Assembly (NCBI RefSeq): GCF_016775005.1
Contig: NZ_JAEUXI010000005.1
Span: 62,001-126,000, forward strand
Direction of reading: 5' to 3'
Source of the DNA: Streptococcus suis
Lineage (GTDB): Bacteria; Bacillota; Bacilli; Lactobacillales; Streptococcaceae
DNA length: 64,000 nucleotides
The notes under the pieces are model-generated. The model had not been told where the DNA came from. It did no database searches and saw only the letters and a program-made list of their open reading frames with translations. A program made the position numbers and the translations under genes. Positions within the stretch are counted from its first letter, which is position 1. The number at the start of each line of letters is the position of its first letter. This document shows positions 36,501 through 45,112 of the stretch, piece by piece.

Positions 36501-39500
36501 TTCAGACCCAGGATGCAGCTCATTTCCGTGTCAGGGCTAGACTGGACAATCTCGTCGAAGATAAGCAAGCAAATGGGCAATTTTCAAGTGACTTGACTTT
36601 TGATATTCCGAGAAATACGCCTGTTCGTACGGGCAGCTATCGTGATTTTGCTCAATTGGTACAAGCTATGAACCAAAATCTAACAGGGGAATTCTATTTG
36701 GCTGGAGATATGACGGCAAGCGGATTCCAAACTAGTGTTGGTCAAACTGCTTATGTATTGGGTGAATTCAAAGGTCGCCTCGTCGGAAATGGTTATAGTA
36801 TTTACGATTTGTCCCTCCCATTCCTTGAAAAATTGGGAGCGGGAGCTCGTGTTCAGGATCTACACCTAAAAGAGGTTGCGATTCACCAACCACAAGCTAG
36901 CCATGTTGGTGCCCTTGCTAAGGAATCCTATGCACAAGATGTAGAGGTAAGCGATGTAGCTGTGCAAGGGCAGTTGACTGCGGCAGATAATATTGGTGGT
37001 CTTGTGGGCCATTTTGCAGGAGGCCGCTTAGCGGATATTAGTTTTAAAGGCTCCATCCGTAGCCTGACAACTGCAAATACAGATAACCGCCTTGGAGGTA
37101 TTGCCGCATGGCTTGGTGGAAGTGGCCAGATTGACGGTGCAGTAACAGATGCCCAGCTGATGGCCATCTCATCAGGTAGCAAGATTGGAGGCATTGTCGG
37201 CCAAGTGGAGGGAGCTTCTAACATTCGTCGTGTCTTTGCTAGCGGCTTGATTACATCTTCGGCAAGTGCAGACACGGAAAATGGCGGATTGGTCGGCACT
37301 ATCTTATCTTCAGCAGGACGGATTAGCCGGATCAGTCAAGGTCTATCGACCGTTCAAGTAACAGAAGGTAAACCTGTGTATGGTTTCCCCTTGGATAACC
37401 AGTCCCAGCTGAGTCAACTCTACTACCTGCCAGAAGGGGAAAGTCCGGATAGCGATCGGCACGCCCAGGCAATTGAATCCGAACAAGTGGAGCAACTGCT
37501 GGCACAGTTTGGTTTGACACAGCTCCGTGAAAGGATTCAGACATCCGCTACTTCCCAGGAAGTTTATCAGGCCTTTGCTCATTATCGACCATCTCGCTTG
37601 CAGGCTTATCGAAACATGGAAAAACTCCTTCCATTCTACACCCGTGATGTTCTCATCCAGCAGGCCAATCGACTGGAGGATGGAGATAGCCTGGTAACCA
37701 AGCAACTCCTAGATGTTCAAGCCTTGTCTGGCCAGGAACTGGTCTTCTATATAACAACAGAAAAACCAGTGACAGGCTTGCTGCTACACTATGCGGATGG
37801 TAGTTCAGAGCAGGTATATCTGAATAAGCGCAGTGATTTGGTGGTCAATGGCGGAGCGATTCAAGAATATGTCCTACTGGATAGAAACATCAGCTATACA
37901 CCAGATAATTATGCAGTTTCACCTCGCCAAAGCCAAGCAGTCAACAGTTTGATAGCAGAATTGACAGCAGTTCAATTTGATGCGCAAGAAATTCGACAAG
38001 CGCTGGGAATTCAAACTCAAAATAACCTTGACTTGGCCAAACTCTTCTTAGAAGAATCCTTTAACCAAGTCAAATCAGATGTGGAAAGACACCTGATAGA
38101 CCTACTTTCCAGCAACTGGTTGTTCTTGGATACCAACAGCGCAGGTTTTGCCAGCCTAATGGAGGAAATCCGGACCAATAAGGCAGCATTTTTGCTGGGG
38201 CTCGCCTATATGAACCGTTGGTATGCGATTACCTTTGGGGAAAGACAGGTGAAGGACTTGATGATAAAAGAGGGCAACTTCTTTGGGCGCAATCAGAACA
38301 GTCTTGATAGATTGATCCAGTTGGGTAATTTAGGAAAAGCAGCCCTACAACCTAAGTACAACTATGTAATCGGTAGTGGTTTAGTCGCAGGACCTAGCCT
38401 GCAATCTGATTTGTTTGGCTATCTGGAAGCCTTCCGCCAAGTCTTTTCCCCAGACAAAACGACGAGTGAGTGGTTCACTGAGAGCAGTAAGGCCTTTATT
38501 CTAGAGACCAAATCGGAAGTTGCAAGTGCACGTGCTAAACAAGATAACCCAACCAGTCCCTACCACCATGTAGAAGTCTATAAGAAAATCAGCAGCCGAC
38601 CATGGCGGTTCAAAGAGATGGCCTTGATACTCTTGACCATGCCTGGTGAAGGAATCTTTGTCGTCAGCAACATGACCTCCCTCTTCCTTGGGATGTATGA
38701 ACACAGTGTCAAAGAATGGACGCCAGCAGAATATGAAAAGGTCAAGGAACGAGTGCGAGCAGCTGCCAAGCATTGGAATGCTCACTCAGACTATCTCTAT
38801 AATATCCTCCCAGAAAGTCACAAGGACAAGGTATTTAGCCATGTTATTAACTGGGACAGCCGTCTTTTGAAAGGAAGATGGTTGAGCCTCTTAGACCCAA
38901 CCCCAAGTATGCGGTATTTCTTTGGTCCGCTTGGTAAGGACCATCCTCACTATGAGGGAACCTTTGCTTATTCACTTGGGTATGACAACGTCTTTGACTG
39001 TTTGGATATGATGGGTGAGCGAGCAGCTTCTACCTACACCCATGAACTAACCCATGTCTTGGAAGATGATGTCTACCTGCTCGGCCATTCGCGCCGCAAT
39101 GGAATGAGTCCCGAAGTCTTTGCGGAAGGCCTCTTCCAATCAAATCCGTGGAGTGACCAAGATCGTTTGACCATCAATAGTCTCTTTGACCATAGTGACA
39201 AGGAAAGTTTCAAACGCTTGACCAACCTGAGCCCGCAACGCTTCCAGTCCACAGAAGACTTGCAAACCTATCTGCGTGGTTACTTTGATGTATTGTACAG
39301 TCTGGACTATTTAGAAGCAGAAGCAGTTCTAAAACAGAGTAGCTTTGTTCGTCAAAATTGGTTCAATCAATTGGTGACGCTTGATGATAACGGCATTCTT
39401 ATCCGTAAGTTGCCATACGAAACAAGTATCAGTTCCTTTGAAGAGTTGATTGACAAGGGCCTTGTCTCCAGACGATTCTACGACCCAGAAGGAAAGTCAG

Positions 39501-40060
39501 ATAGTATCCAATACCCAGCTAGTCAGTACCATAGCATCTCTGCCTTAGACCCGATGTATGGTGCTCTAAACGATGACGGACCTAGTCGAAATGAGATGCA
39601 TTTCCGCAAGCTAGCTTTTGAATTTTTAGCAGAATATGGTTACGAAGATGGTTTGGTAGCTTATGCTTCCAACAAATTCCGCAGTGAGTTGGGCTACCGT
39701 TCAGCTGATAGCCAGGTCATTGCCAAGATGAGCGAAGGAGAGTTCGACTCTGCTGCAGCCTTTCGGAAGGCTATGTTTAGACGCCGCATAGAAAAACTGA
39801 ATCAATTGAAGCCAATTACCATTCGAGGACGGGCTGATGGCGGTTATTTCCATGGACCAACCCGAACGATTAGCAGTTTGCAGGAACTGAAAGAGTTAAT
39901 GGCAAAAGCAGTGGACCATGATGCCTCTTGGCAACAATATTACAGTCAGTATGATTACTTTAGCAAGGAAAAATCGCAGGTATATGGCCTGAAAGCAGCC
40001 CTTTTGAATGCCTTCTTGCTAGAGACAGAAGACTTTAAACAGTCCATTTATCGACCGTAA
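33590..40060 (+). CDS. M26-family zinc metalloprotease, cell-wall anchored (ZmpC/IgA1 protease-like)
   Basis: Giant surface protease of 2156 residues. YSIRK-type signal (FSIRKLSVGVLSL, residues 12-24) is followed by an N-terminal sortase motif LPATG at 98-102 and two membrane segments, the inverted layout peculiar to streptococcal M26 proteases. Six G5-like modules run from about 248 to 801. A GLUG-like repeat region (IGGLVGHF, LGGIAAW, IGGIVGQV) lies at about 1010-1240. The catalytic domain has H1818-E-L-T-H1822 with Glu1842 twenty residues on. The frame is intact. Related enzymes cleave IgA1, mucins or PSGL-1; the target here cannot be told. Ribosome site GGAGG. Confidence 0.93.
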   Translation: MSRFFYEKRKAFSIRKLSVGVLSLCIANFALAPLLATPQVLANEIQSERDLKQIQFRYVLDSELNRKDLERLVEVLPAKVSQDVTYYLVYQVERPAILPATGQIASQLGLVLAGGFLLVGLAASRSKKARVVCLLYVTIGGAVFPVLELAALESSVLASHNQTITLAVGESLPDGKIQIAGHRFLGYLVDGEKAELPQKKAEVGGRTNSASQGEQESLSQKNEKEFLQKEKEIEQVTQPAILPEIRYREEVEVLPAPVEEREDPNLVVGESRMEEGQDGQRTYHYKETWVNNHLVQTDLMDVQETPARPHILYMGSKAVENQDQVEAISWSLGEESLNHKVVPLAFDLQQRTERQDLAIAEVEIRTDRLLVGETERQPGQAGQLIIDYQDVVVAGQVVASKELGRQEIAGKPSILYIGTREEGAALPEQLQEEVTQVPDQAPQQIPSAALEFELVNRTASEDLPIVVERVETDRLPSGETEIEEGQAGRIEIDYQDVVVAGQVVASNELSRREFPGRPSIHYIGIGETEEIVSSEAIVQVPDYAPSRPALPSLPIQELSRSEEISLEIPEERISTQDLARGQTRVEEGRAGKHIIQYKDTFVDGKLISSQETSREEIPSISRKIFEGIGIDEKLVAPLYQSDKSVAQIERVEEIVSHGFREEINADLRQDEVVVLPGRNGLKEVTYARISDQRTVLTSRVLEEAQDQVTVRGSRQDGKLVAPLYQADKPVAKIRYQIEQVPFSHREEERPEWLEGRIEMQEGQTGENRLTYFDIGDQSHLVKREVIREARDQITYRGSKVVELPTPPSPALEEFGPKPTLSLRLTQTDKEGKSVSLAYLLEDKAKRFQSARASLYIGDTLVETKELKVQGLFRQVTFSQLQENIDYTVRAEITYRAGEQELIDSVADEASVILEARRIQFKHTDRPELWQFTNGQATRILQLNEIPQETSSYYIKLVSEEAKEVLLPVASIQTQDAAHFRVRARLDNLVEDKQANGQFSSDLTFDIPRNTPVRTGSYRDFAQLVQAMNQNLTGEFYLAGDMTASGFQTSVGQTAYVLGEFKGRLVGNGYSIYDLSLPFLEKLGAGARVQDLHLKEVAIHQPQASHVGALAKESYAQDVEVSDVAVQGQLTAADNIGGLVGHFAGGRLADISFKGSIRSLTTANTDNRLGGIAAWLGGSGQIDGAVTDAQLMAISSGSKIGGIVGQVEGASNIRRVFASGLITSSASADTENGGLVGTILSSAGRISRISQGLSTVQVTEGKPVYGFPLDNQSQLSQLYYLPEGESPDSDRHAQAIESEQVEQLLAQFGLTQLRERIQTSATSQEVYQAFAHYRPSRLQAYRNMEKLLPFYTRDVLIQQANRLEDGDSLVTKQLLDVQALSGQELVFYITTEKPVTGLLLHYADGSSEQVYLNKRSDLVVNGGAIQEYVLLDRNISYTPDNYAVSPRQSQAVNSLIAELTAVQFDAQEIRQALGIQTQNNLDLAKLFLEESFNQVKSDVERHLIDLLSSNWLFLDTNSAGFASLMEEIRTNKAAFLLGLAYMNRWYAITFGERQVKDLMIKEGNFFGRNQNSLDRLIQLGNLGKAALQPKYNYVIGSGLVAGPSLQSDLFGYLEAFRQVFSPDKTTSEWFTESSKAFILETKSEVASARAKQDNPTSPYHHVEVYKKISSRPWRFKEMALILLTMPGEGIFVVSNMTSLFLGMYEHSVKEWTPAEYEKVKERVRAAAKHWNAHSDYLYNILPESHKDKVFSHVINWDSRLLKGRWLSLLDPTPSMRYFFGPLGKDHPHYEGTFAYSLGYDNVFDCLDMMGERAASTYTHELTHVLEDDVYLLGHSRRNGMSPEVFAEGLFQSNPWSDQDRLTINSLFDHSDKESFKRLTNLSPQRFQSTEDLQTYLRGYFDVLYSLDYLEAEAVLKQSSFVRQNWFNQLVTLDDNGILIRKLPYETSISSFEELIDKGLVSRRFYDPEGKSDSIQYPASQYHSISALDPMYGALNDDGPSRNEMHFRKLAFEFLAEYGYEDGLVAYASNKFRSELGYRSADSQVIAKMSEGEFDSAAAFRKAMFRRRIEKLNQLKPITIRGRADGGYFHGPTRTISSLQELKELMAKAVDHDASWQQYYSQYDYFSKEKSQVYGLKAALLNAFLLETEDFKQSIYRP
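34331..35990 (+). repeat. Six G5-like modules within the metalloprotease gene
   Basis: Units begin near 34331, 34621, 34933, 35273, 35531 and 35788. Modules 2 and 3 are closest, sharing IDYQDVVVAGQVVAS; modules 5 and 6 share a different form ending in ARDQITYRGSK / AQDQVTVRGSR. Module 4 is intermediate. Two sub-families suggest separate rounds of duplication. Confidence 0.75.
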
Positions 40061-40082
40061 TGGCTGTAAAAAGGATAAAAAG

Positions 40083-40112
40083 AACCCTCCATTTTTATAA
40101 TGGAGGGTTTTG
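40083..40112. terminator. Bidirectional terminator between metalloprotease and yidC
   Basis: Stem AACCCTCCAT / ATGGAGGGTT with loop and T-run on the plus strand; serves convergent genes. Confidence 0.88.
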
Positions 40113-40116
40113 CTTG

Positions 40117-41019
40117 TTAGCGTGACCGTTGCTTGCCAGCGTTACGGTTTTGCTTTTTATTTTCAATCGTTTGGGCAGCAGATGGGGTAACATCCTTGAC
40201 CTTGCCTTGAACTGGTTTGAGAGGTTTGTTTTTCATTTCCTCTTCCACTTGTTGACGAATTTTTGGTTTGATAATAAAGTTGGTGATGGCTTGTTGTAAG
40301 AGACCGAAGATACCTCCGACTACCCAGTAAAGGGTCACACCAGCAGGAGAAACCATAGAGAAGTAACCAATCATCAATGGGTTCATATACATCATAGCAC
40401 GCATTTGTTTTTTCTGCTCTTCATCCATACCAACCATCATCAGAAGGGACTGGAAGTAGTAGAGAATTGCAGCGACAGCTGTCAAGACTAAGCTAGATGA
40501 GCCTAGGTCGATTCCCAGAAAGCTAGCTTCTGAGATACCTGGTGTATGGCGAGCTGCAAAGTAAATAGCAGAGAAGAACGGCATTTGGATGAGAAGCGGT
40601 AGGCAGCCCATACCACCAAGAATGCTGACTCCGTACTCTTTTTGAGTAGCCATGAGCTCTTGTTGGGCAGCTAGTTGCTCTTCTTGTGAGCTAGCGTTTC
40701 GCATCTGCTCTTGGATAGGAGCCAAGATTGGCTTGAGGTAGTTCATCTTTTCAGATTGATAAGCCGCTTTTTTGGACTGGTAGATACCAAGTGGTAGAAT
40801 AACCAGACGGACCAAGATGGTCACGATGATAATCGCAAGTCCAAAGCCCAAACCTTGATTTTCGGCAAAGAAGGTAATCAAGTTGGACATGGGTTGACCT
40901 AGCAGGTTCCAAACGAGACCAGTCGGGTTACCATTTGAGTCAGTGCTCACACAACCTGATAGGAGTAAAAGTGTTGCCAGGCTAAGCCCTGACAAGTAGA
41001 GACGTTTTGATTGTTTCAC
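40117..41019 (-). CDS. yidC: Membrane protein insertase YidC (lipoprotein type)
   Basis: Oxa1/YidC/Alb3 insertase that helps membrane proteins fold into the bilayer, alone or with Sec/SRP. Lipoprotein signal ending LLLLSGC (Cys23), followed by five hydrophobic segments; typical blocks are LVILPLGIYQSKKAAYQSEKM, GGMGCLPLLIQMPFFSAIYFA and NPLMIGYFSMVSPAGVTLYWVVGGIF. The basic C-terminal tail (KQNRNAGKQRSR) may contact ribosomes. 300 residues. Streptococci have two YidC proteins; this copy next to acylphosphatase and a TrmH-type gene is probably the YidC2 type, but I cannot settle that. Confidence 0.93.
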   Translation of the reverse strand: MKQSKRLYLSGLSLATLLLLSGCVSTDSNGNPTGLVWNLLGQPMSNLITFFAENQGLGFGLAIIIVTILVRLVILPLGIYQSKKAAYQSEKMNYLKPILAPIQEQMRNASSQEEQLAAQQELMATQKEYGVSILGGMGCLPLLIQMPFFSAIYFAARHTPGISEASFLGIDLGSSSLVLTAVAAILYYFQSLLMMVGMDEEQKKQMRAMMYMNPLMIGYFSMVSPAGVTLYWVVGGIFGLLQQAITNFIIKPKIRQQVEEEMKNKPLKPVQGKVKDVTPSAAQTIENKKQNRNAGKQRSR

Positions 41020-41058
41020 GTTGTAAACTTTCCTTTTCTTAATGTCATGATACTGTCT

Positions 41059-41087
41059 ATTGTACTTTTTTTGAAAAAAATATACAA
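41059..41087 (-). promoter_or_regulatory. Promoter of yidC
   Basis: On the minus strand TTGTAT, 17-base spacer, TACAAT, lying between the acylphosphatase stop and yidC. Confidence 0.65.
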
Positions 41088-41090
41088 GTT

Positions 41091-41372
41091 TTACCTATGG
41101 CTGACCTGAAAATCGTCATAGTCAGAAAAATTAGCCAGGGTTGCATCTAGGTAAGTGACCTTGGACATACGGGACGGGCCTTTTCGGATTTCATGGATAA
41201 AATGGCTGAGCTTCTCACTATTTTCAGACTGGACAAGGATGGTGACAGTGCCATCTTCATTGTTCCAAACTCGTCCATAGATATCTCCAATTTCCAAGGC
41301 TAGATAATAAACGGACCAACGAAAACCAACTCCCTGAACTCGACCAGAGACAATTAATTTCAGCTTTCTCAT
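41091..41372 (-). CDS. acyP: Acylphosphatase
   Basis: Small enzyme hydrolysing acyl phosphates such as carbamoyl or acetyl phosphate. Signature VSGRVQGVGFRWSVYYLAL contains the phosphate-binding Arg, and GRVWNNEDGTVTILVQ holds the catalytic Asn region. 93 residues from ATG 41372, preceded by AAAAGGAG; a longer frame upstream overlaps the divergent promoter and is rejected. Divergent from the RNA methyltransferase gene. Confidence 0.93.
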   Translation of the reverse strand: MRKLKLIVSGRVQGVGFRWSVYYLALEIGDIYGRVWNNEDGTVTILVQSENSEKLSHFIHEIRKGPSRMSKVTYLDATLANFSDYDDFQVSHR

Positions 41373-41384
41373 AGGTTTCTCCTT

Positions 41385-41413
41385 TTGACAAGTTCCTGAC
41401 TTTATTATATCAT
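41385..41413 (+). promoter_or_regulatory. Promoter of TrmH-family methyltransferase
   Basis: Consensus TTGACA, 17-base spacer, TATCAT. Confidence 0.75.
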
Positions 41414-41442
41414 GATTGCAAAGTGAAAGAAATGAGGAATCT

Positions 41443-42183
41443 ATGGAAATTATCCGTTCCAAGGCCAATACAAGTGTCAAAGAAGCCAAAAAGTTACAGC
41501 AAAAAAAATACCGAACATCTTCCTATCTAATCGAAGGCTGGCACCTTTTAGAAGAAGCGCAAAAAGCAGGAGCTAAGATTGAACAAGTTTTTGTTGTGGA
41601 AGAATGGGCTGATAGGGTGGCAGATTTGCCAAAAGTGAAAGTCGTGAGTCCAGAAATCTTGCAGGATTTAGCAGACAGCCCATCTCCCCAAGGTGTTGTT
41701 GCCCAGATCGGTCTTCCGACTCTGGATTTGCCAGAGCAATTAAGGGGGCGTTATTTAGTATTGGAAGATGTCCAAGATCCAGGAAATGTCGGAACCATGA
41801 TTCGAACAGCAGATGCTGCAGCCTATGACGGGGTCTTCATGTCAGACAAGTCAGCAGACATTTATAGTATGAAGGTCTTACGTTCGATGCAGGGAAGTCA
41901 TTTTCACCTTCCAGTTTACCGTCTACCTGTGTCTGATATTTTAGAGTTTCTCCGTAAGTATCAGGTAGAGATTCTGGCAACGACCCTCTCGAGTCAGTCG
42001 GTCGACTACAAACAAGTGCGACCGCAGGGCAGCTTTGCCTTGGTCATGGGAAATGAAGGTCAGGGGATATCAGAGCAGGTTGTGACTGCAGCAGACCAGC
42101 TGGTTCATATCTCTATGCCAGGACAGGCGGAAAGTCTAAACGTTGCTGTTGCGGCTGGTATTTTGGTCTTTAGCTTTATTTAA
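41443..42183 (+). CDS. TrmH/SpoU-family RNA 2'-O-methyltransferase
   Basis: SPOUT enzyme methylating a ribose 2'-OH in rRNA or tRNA. An N-terminal substrate-binding part (KKLQQKKYRTSSYLIEGWHLLEEA) is followed by SPOUT motifs: LVLEDVQDPGNVGTMIRTADA, FALVMGNEGQGIS and HISMPGQAESLNVAVAAGILVF. 246 residues from ATG 41443 with GAGGAAT ahead. The exact modified nucleotide is not predictable. Confidence 0.9.
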   Translation: MEIIRSKANTSVKEAKKLQQKKYRTSSYLIEGWHLLEEAQKAGAKIEQVFVVEEWADRVADLPKVKVVSPEILQDLADSPSPQGVVAQIGLPTLDLPEQLRGRYLVLEDVQDPGNVGTMIRTADAAAYDGVFMSDKSADIYSMKVLRSMQGSHFHLPVYRLPVSDILEFLRKYQVEILATTLSSQSVDYKQVRPQGSFALVMGNEGQGISEQVVTAADQLVHISMPGQAESLNVAVAAGILVFSFI

Positions 42184-42201
42184 GTCAAGCAGGATAAACT
42201 G

Positions 42202-42210
42202 TGGTATAAT
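42202..42210 (+). promoter_or_regulatory. Extended -10 promoter of HD-domain gene
   Basis: TGG-TATAAT, 19 bases before the start at 42230. Confidence 0.55.
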
Positions 42211-42229
42211 CTAGAAACGAGGATTGGAT

Positions 42230-42712
42230 ATGACAGTTTATAAAAACGATAAAGAATTCATGCATTATGTAGGGCGACTGCTTGATAGCCCCAAAGTTCA
42301 GAAATTAGGGAAGATTACCCATCACTATCATTCAACACGTTTGGAGCATTCGATCAATGTCTCCTACACTAGTTATAAAATTGCCAAGAAATTTGGCTGG
42401 GATGCTCGGGCGACAGCTAGAGGCGGTCTCCTGCACGATCTCTTTTTCTATGACTGGCGAGATACCAAGTTTACACGTAGCCATGCTTGGACCCATCCAC
42501 GGATTGCGGTTCGAAATGCCCGTAAGTTGACTAAGTTGAGCAAGGTTGAAGAAGATATCATCGTCAAACATATGTTTGGGGCGACCTTGGCACCTCCTCG
42601 TTATAAGGAAGCTTGGATTGTGACCTGTGTGGACAAATATTGGGCAGTCCGTGAAGCCACCCTTCCTCTACAACATCGCTGGAAGAACCGAAAGATTTTA
42701 CGTTTTACCTAA
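42230..42712 (+). CDS. HD-domain phosphohydrolase
   Basis: A 160-residue metal-dependent HD protein. Ligands appear as LEH (TRLEHSINVSYTSYKIAKK), HD in GGLLHDLFFYDW and a later ARG/HAWTHP and Asp (VTCVDKYWA). HD enzymes of this size include nucleotide phosphohydrolases; the substrate is unknown. ATG 42230 follows GAGGAT; TTG at 42224 is an alternative. Followed by a BI-1 gene 20 bases later. Confidence 0.82.
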   Translation: MTVYKNDKEFMHYVGRLLDSPKVQKLGKITHHYHSTRLEHSINVSYTSYKIAKKFGWDARATARGGLLHDLFFYDWRDTKFTRSHAWTHPRIAVRNARKLTKLSKVEEDIIVKHMFGATLAPPRYKEAWIVTCVDKYWAVREATLPLQHRWKNRKILRFT

Positions 42713-42732
42713 ACCATCTCAAAGGAGTTTAT

Positions 42733-43434
42733 ATGAATAACAATCAATTTATTATCAATCAAGTCGAACAATCCGCTCTCAACCGATTCTTCGCTCGTAT
42801 CTACGGTGTGGTTGCCATTGGAATCGGAATTTCAACCCTAGTTGCCTTCTTGTCATTGACGGTATTTTGGCCGCTGACAAGCACCCTTTTGACAGGTGGC
42901 AGCGTCTTTCTCATCGTAATCATGTTGGCACAGATTGCCTTGGTATTTGCTGCATCTAGCATGGCTGCTAAAAATAGTCCACTGGCCTTGCCCATGTTTG
43001 TTGGCTATTCTGCCTTGAATGGTTTTACCATCGGTTTGATTTTGCTTCGTTATACTGGTGCAACTGTCGTGACTGCTTTTCTTTCAACTGCCTTGATGTT
43101 TGTCGTGATGGCGGTGATTGGGGCCACCTCTAAGAAAGATTTATCTGCCATGGGACAAGCCTTGCGAGCAGCCTTGTGGGGAATTTTTATTGCAGGTATT
43201 ATCAATATTTTCTTCCGTTCGTCAGGCTTAAGCTTTGTCATGTCAATTGTATCGGTATTGGTTTTCTCAGGTTTGATTGCCTATGACAACCAACGCATCC
43301 GCAATGTCTTTGAGCAAACTGGCGGCAATGTTGGTCAGGGCTGGGTTGTCTCAATGGCCTTGCAACTTTATCTTGACTTTATCAACCTTTTCCTCAATCT
43401 GCTTCGTATTTTCAGCAGCTTGAGTCGCGATTAA
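42733..43434 (+). CDS. Bax inhibitor-1/YccA family membrane protein
   Basis: Seven-span membrane protein of 233 residues (TMBIM family, possible pH-sensitive calcium leak channel). Segments such as FFARIYGVVAIGIGISTLVAFLSL, SALNGFTIGLILLRYTG and the C-terminal SGLIAYDNQRIRNVFEQ and MALQLYLDFINLFLNLLRIF are diagnostic. It follows the HD gene in the same direction and ends in a clear terminator. Confidence 0.92.
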   Translation: MNNNQFIINQVEQSALNRFFARIYGVVAIGIGISTLVAFLSLTVFWPLTSTLLTGGSVFLIVIMLAQIALVFAASSMAAKNSPLALPMFVGYSALNGFTIGLILLRYTGATVVTAFLSTALMFVVMAVIGATSKKDLSAMGQALRAALWGIFIAGIINIFFRSSGLSFVMSIVSVLVFSGLIAYDNQRIRNVFEQTGGNVGQGWVVSMALQLYLDFINLFLNLLRIFSSLSRD

Positions 43435-43440
43435 TCAATT

Positions 43441-43464
43441 CCCACTCCTTTTGAGTGGGTTTTC
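43441..43464 (+). terminator. Terminator after BI-1 gene
   Basis: Stem CCCACTC / GAGTGGG, five-base loop, T-rich tail. Confidence 0.85.
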
Positions 43465-43475
43465 CTTTGTCTCTA

Positions 43476-43484
43476 TGCTATAAT
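43476..43484 (+). promoter_or_regulatory. Extended -10 promoter of lysA
   Basis: TGC-TATAAT, 31 bases before ATG 43515. Confidence 0.55.
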
Positions 43485-43514
43485 AGTTAGAAATTTATAA
43501 GATAGGACGAGACC

Positions 43515-44762
43515 ATGACAAAAACACCATTTATCAGTAAAGAAGCTCTTGAAACTATTACGAGTCAATTTCCAACCCCTTTTCATTTGTACGATGAAAA
43601 AGGAATTCGGGAGAAGGCCCGTGCCCTCAATGCGGCTTTTTCTTGGAACAAAGGCTTCAAGGAATATTTTGCCGTTAAGGCAACGCCAACGCCAGCCATT
43701 TTGAACATTCTTCGGGAAGAGGGGTGTGGTGTTGACTGTGCTACCGACGTGGAAGTGCTTATGAGTGCCAAACTTGGTTTCACCGACATCATGTTCACCT
43801 CTAACGATACTCAGGCTCAAGAATTCGTTTATGCGCGTGAAGTTGGAGCGACCATTAACCTGGATGCCTACGAACACATTGCCTTTTTGAAGGAAGTGGC
43901 TGGCATTCCTGAAACAGTCTGCCTCCGCTACAATCCAGGTGGCACCTTCTCTCTGGGAACGGACATCATGGACCATCCAGAAGAGTCCAAGTTTGGCATG
44001 ACCAAGGACCAGCTCATGCAGGGGTATAAAGAGTTGAAAGACTTGGGTGTCAAGGAGTTTGGGCTTCATGCCTTTCTAGCTTCCAATACCGTGACCAATG
44101 ATTACTATCCAGAGTTGGCTCGTCAGTTGTTTGAACTTGCCTTGGAGATTCGTCAGGAAACAGGGGTGACCCTTGACTTTATCAACCTGTCTGGCGGTAT
44201 AGGGGTCAACTATCGTCCAGACCAGGAGCCAAATGACATCGCTATCATTGGTGAAGGGGTACGCAAGGTTTATGAAGAAATCCTGACGCCAGCTGGTATG
44301 GGAGAGGTCAAGATTTTTACAGAATTGGGCCGCTTCATGCTGGCTCCCCACGGTCACCTCATCACCAAGGTTCTCCACCGCAAGGAAACCTATCGGACCT
44401 ATATTGGTGTTGATGCGTCGGCTGCCAATCTCATGCGTCCAGCCTTTTACGGGGCCTACCACCACATCACCAACATCACTCGCCCAGACGCCCCAATCGA
44501 AGTGGTGGATGTGGCTGGCTCCCTCTGCGAGAATAACGACAAGTTTGCCGTCAACCGTGAATTGCCACGAGCAGAAGTGGGGGACACCCTCGTTATTCAT
44601 GACAGCGGAGCCCACGGCTTCTCTATGGGTTACAACTACAACGGCCGCCTGCGTTCAGCGGAGATTCTTCTTGAGGAAAATGGCGGAGCGCGCATGATTC
44701 GTCGGGCAGAAACCCCAGAAGACTACTTTGCGACCTTGTATGGATTTGAATTTGACAGGTAA
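43515..44762 (+). CDS. lysA: Diaminopimelate decarboxylase
   Basis: PLP enzyme making L-lysine from meso-diaminopimelate. PLP Lys55 sits in EYFAVKATPTP. Later motifs are INLSGGIGVNYRP (glycine-rich phosphate loop), FTELGRFMLAPHG and the substrate-site VAGSLCENNDKFA and HDSGAHGFSMGYNYNGRLR. 415 residues. Lysine is needed for the cross-link position of streptococcal peptidoglycan. The gene stands alone behind its own promoter. Long antisense frames overlap it but lack supporting signals. Confidence 0.93.
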   Translation: MTKTPFISKEALETITSQFPTPFHLYDEKGIREKARALNAAFSWNKGFKEYFAVKATPTPAILNILREEGCGVDCATDVEVLMSAKLGFTDIMFTSNDTQAQEFVYAREVGATINLDAYEHIAFLKEVAGIPETVCLRYNPGGTFSLGTDIMDHPEESKFGMTKDQLMQGYKELKDLGVKEFGLHAFLASNTVTNDYYPELARQLFELALEIRQETGVTLDFINLSGGIGVNYRPDQEPNDIAIIGEGVRKVYEEILTPAGMGEVKIFTELGRFMLAPHGHLITKVLHRKETYRTYIGVDASAANLMRPAFYGAYHHITNITRPDAPIEVVDVAGSLCENNDKFAVNRELPRAEVGDTLVIHDSGAHGFSMGYNYNGRLRSAEILLEENGGARMIRRAETPEDYFATLYGFEFDR

Positions 44763-44765
44763 GTC

Positions 44766-44794
44766 TTGGAAAAACGGTCTTAATTTGGTATAAT
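44766..44794 (+). promoter_or_regulatory. Promoter of yneF
   Basis: TTGGAA, 17-base spacer, TATAAT with extended TGG. The leader to ATG 44862 is about 60 bases. Confidence 0.7.
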
Positions 44795-44861
44795 AGTGTC
44801 AGTTGAGACAGGTTCTCGCTAAGCAGAAATGTATAAAGAAAAGTCAGGAGATTGACACATT

Positions 44862-45104
44862 ATGTCAGTACATATTGGAATTGTTATTTTATTGGTTGTC
44901 TTAGCACTTGCTGGTGGTGTAGCCCTCGGTATTTACTTGTCACGTAAACAAGTGGAAAAATTCATCGCTGATAAGCCGATTTTGGATGAAAATGCCCTTC
45001 GTTTGATGATGAGTCAAATGGGTCAAAAGCCAAGCGAAGCAAAGGTACAACAAGTACTACGCCAAATCAAGAGCCAACAAAAAGTTGCAAGCAAGAAAAA
45101 ATAA
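44862..45104 (+). CDS. yneF: YneF family (UPF0154) small membrane protein
   Basis: An 80-residue protein with one N-terminal membrane segment ([23 protein letters not shown]) and a basic cytoplasmic part with the family pattern [26 protein letters not shown]. Highly conserved in Firmicutes, function unknown. Codon use suggests good expression. It ends seven bases before a terminator. Confidence 0.93.
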   Translation: MSVHIGIVILLVVLALAGGVALGIYLSRKQVEKFIADKPILDENALRLMMSQMGQKPSEAKVQQVLRQIKSQQKVASKKK

Positions 45105-45112
45105 GAATAAAT

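Noticed and set aside
33590..40060. Naming the protease IgA1 protease
   Set aside because: M26 members cleave different targets. Motif and length do not decide, so only the family is stated.
43473..44615. Two long minus-strand reading frames (198 and 179 codons) across lysA
   Set aside because: They are antisense shadows of an intact, well-conserved lysA with a promoter and ribosome site. The antisense peptides show no recognisable domain.
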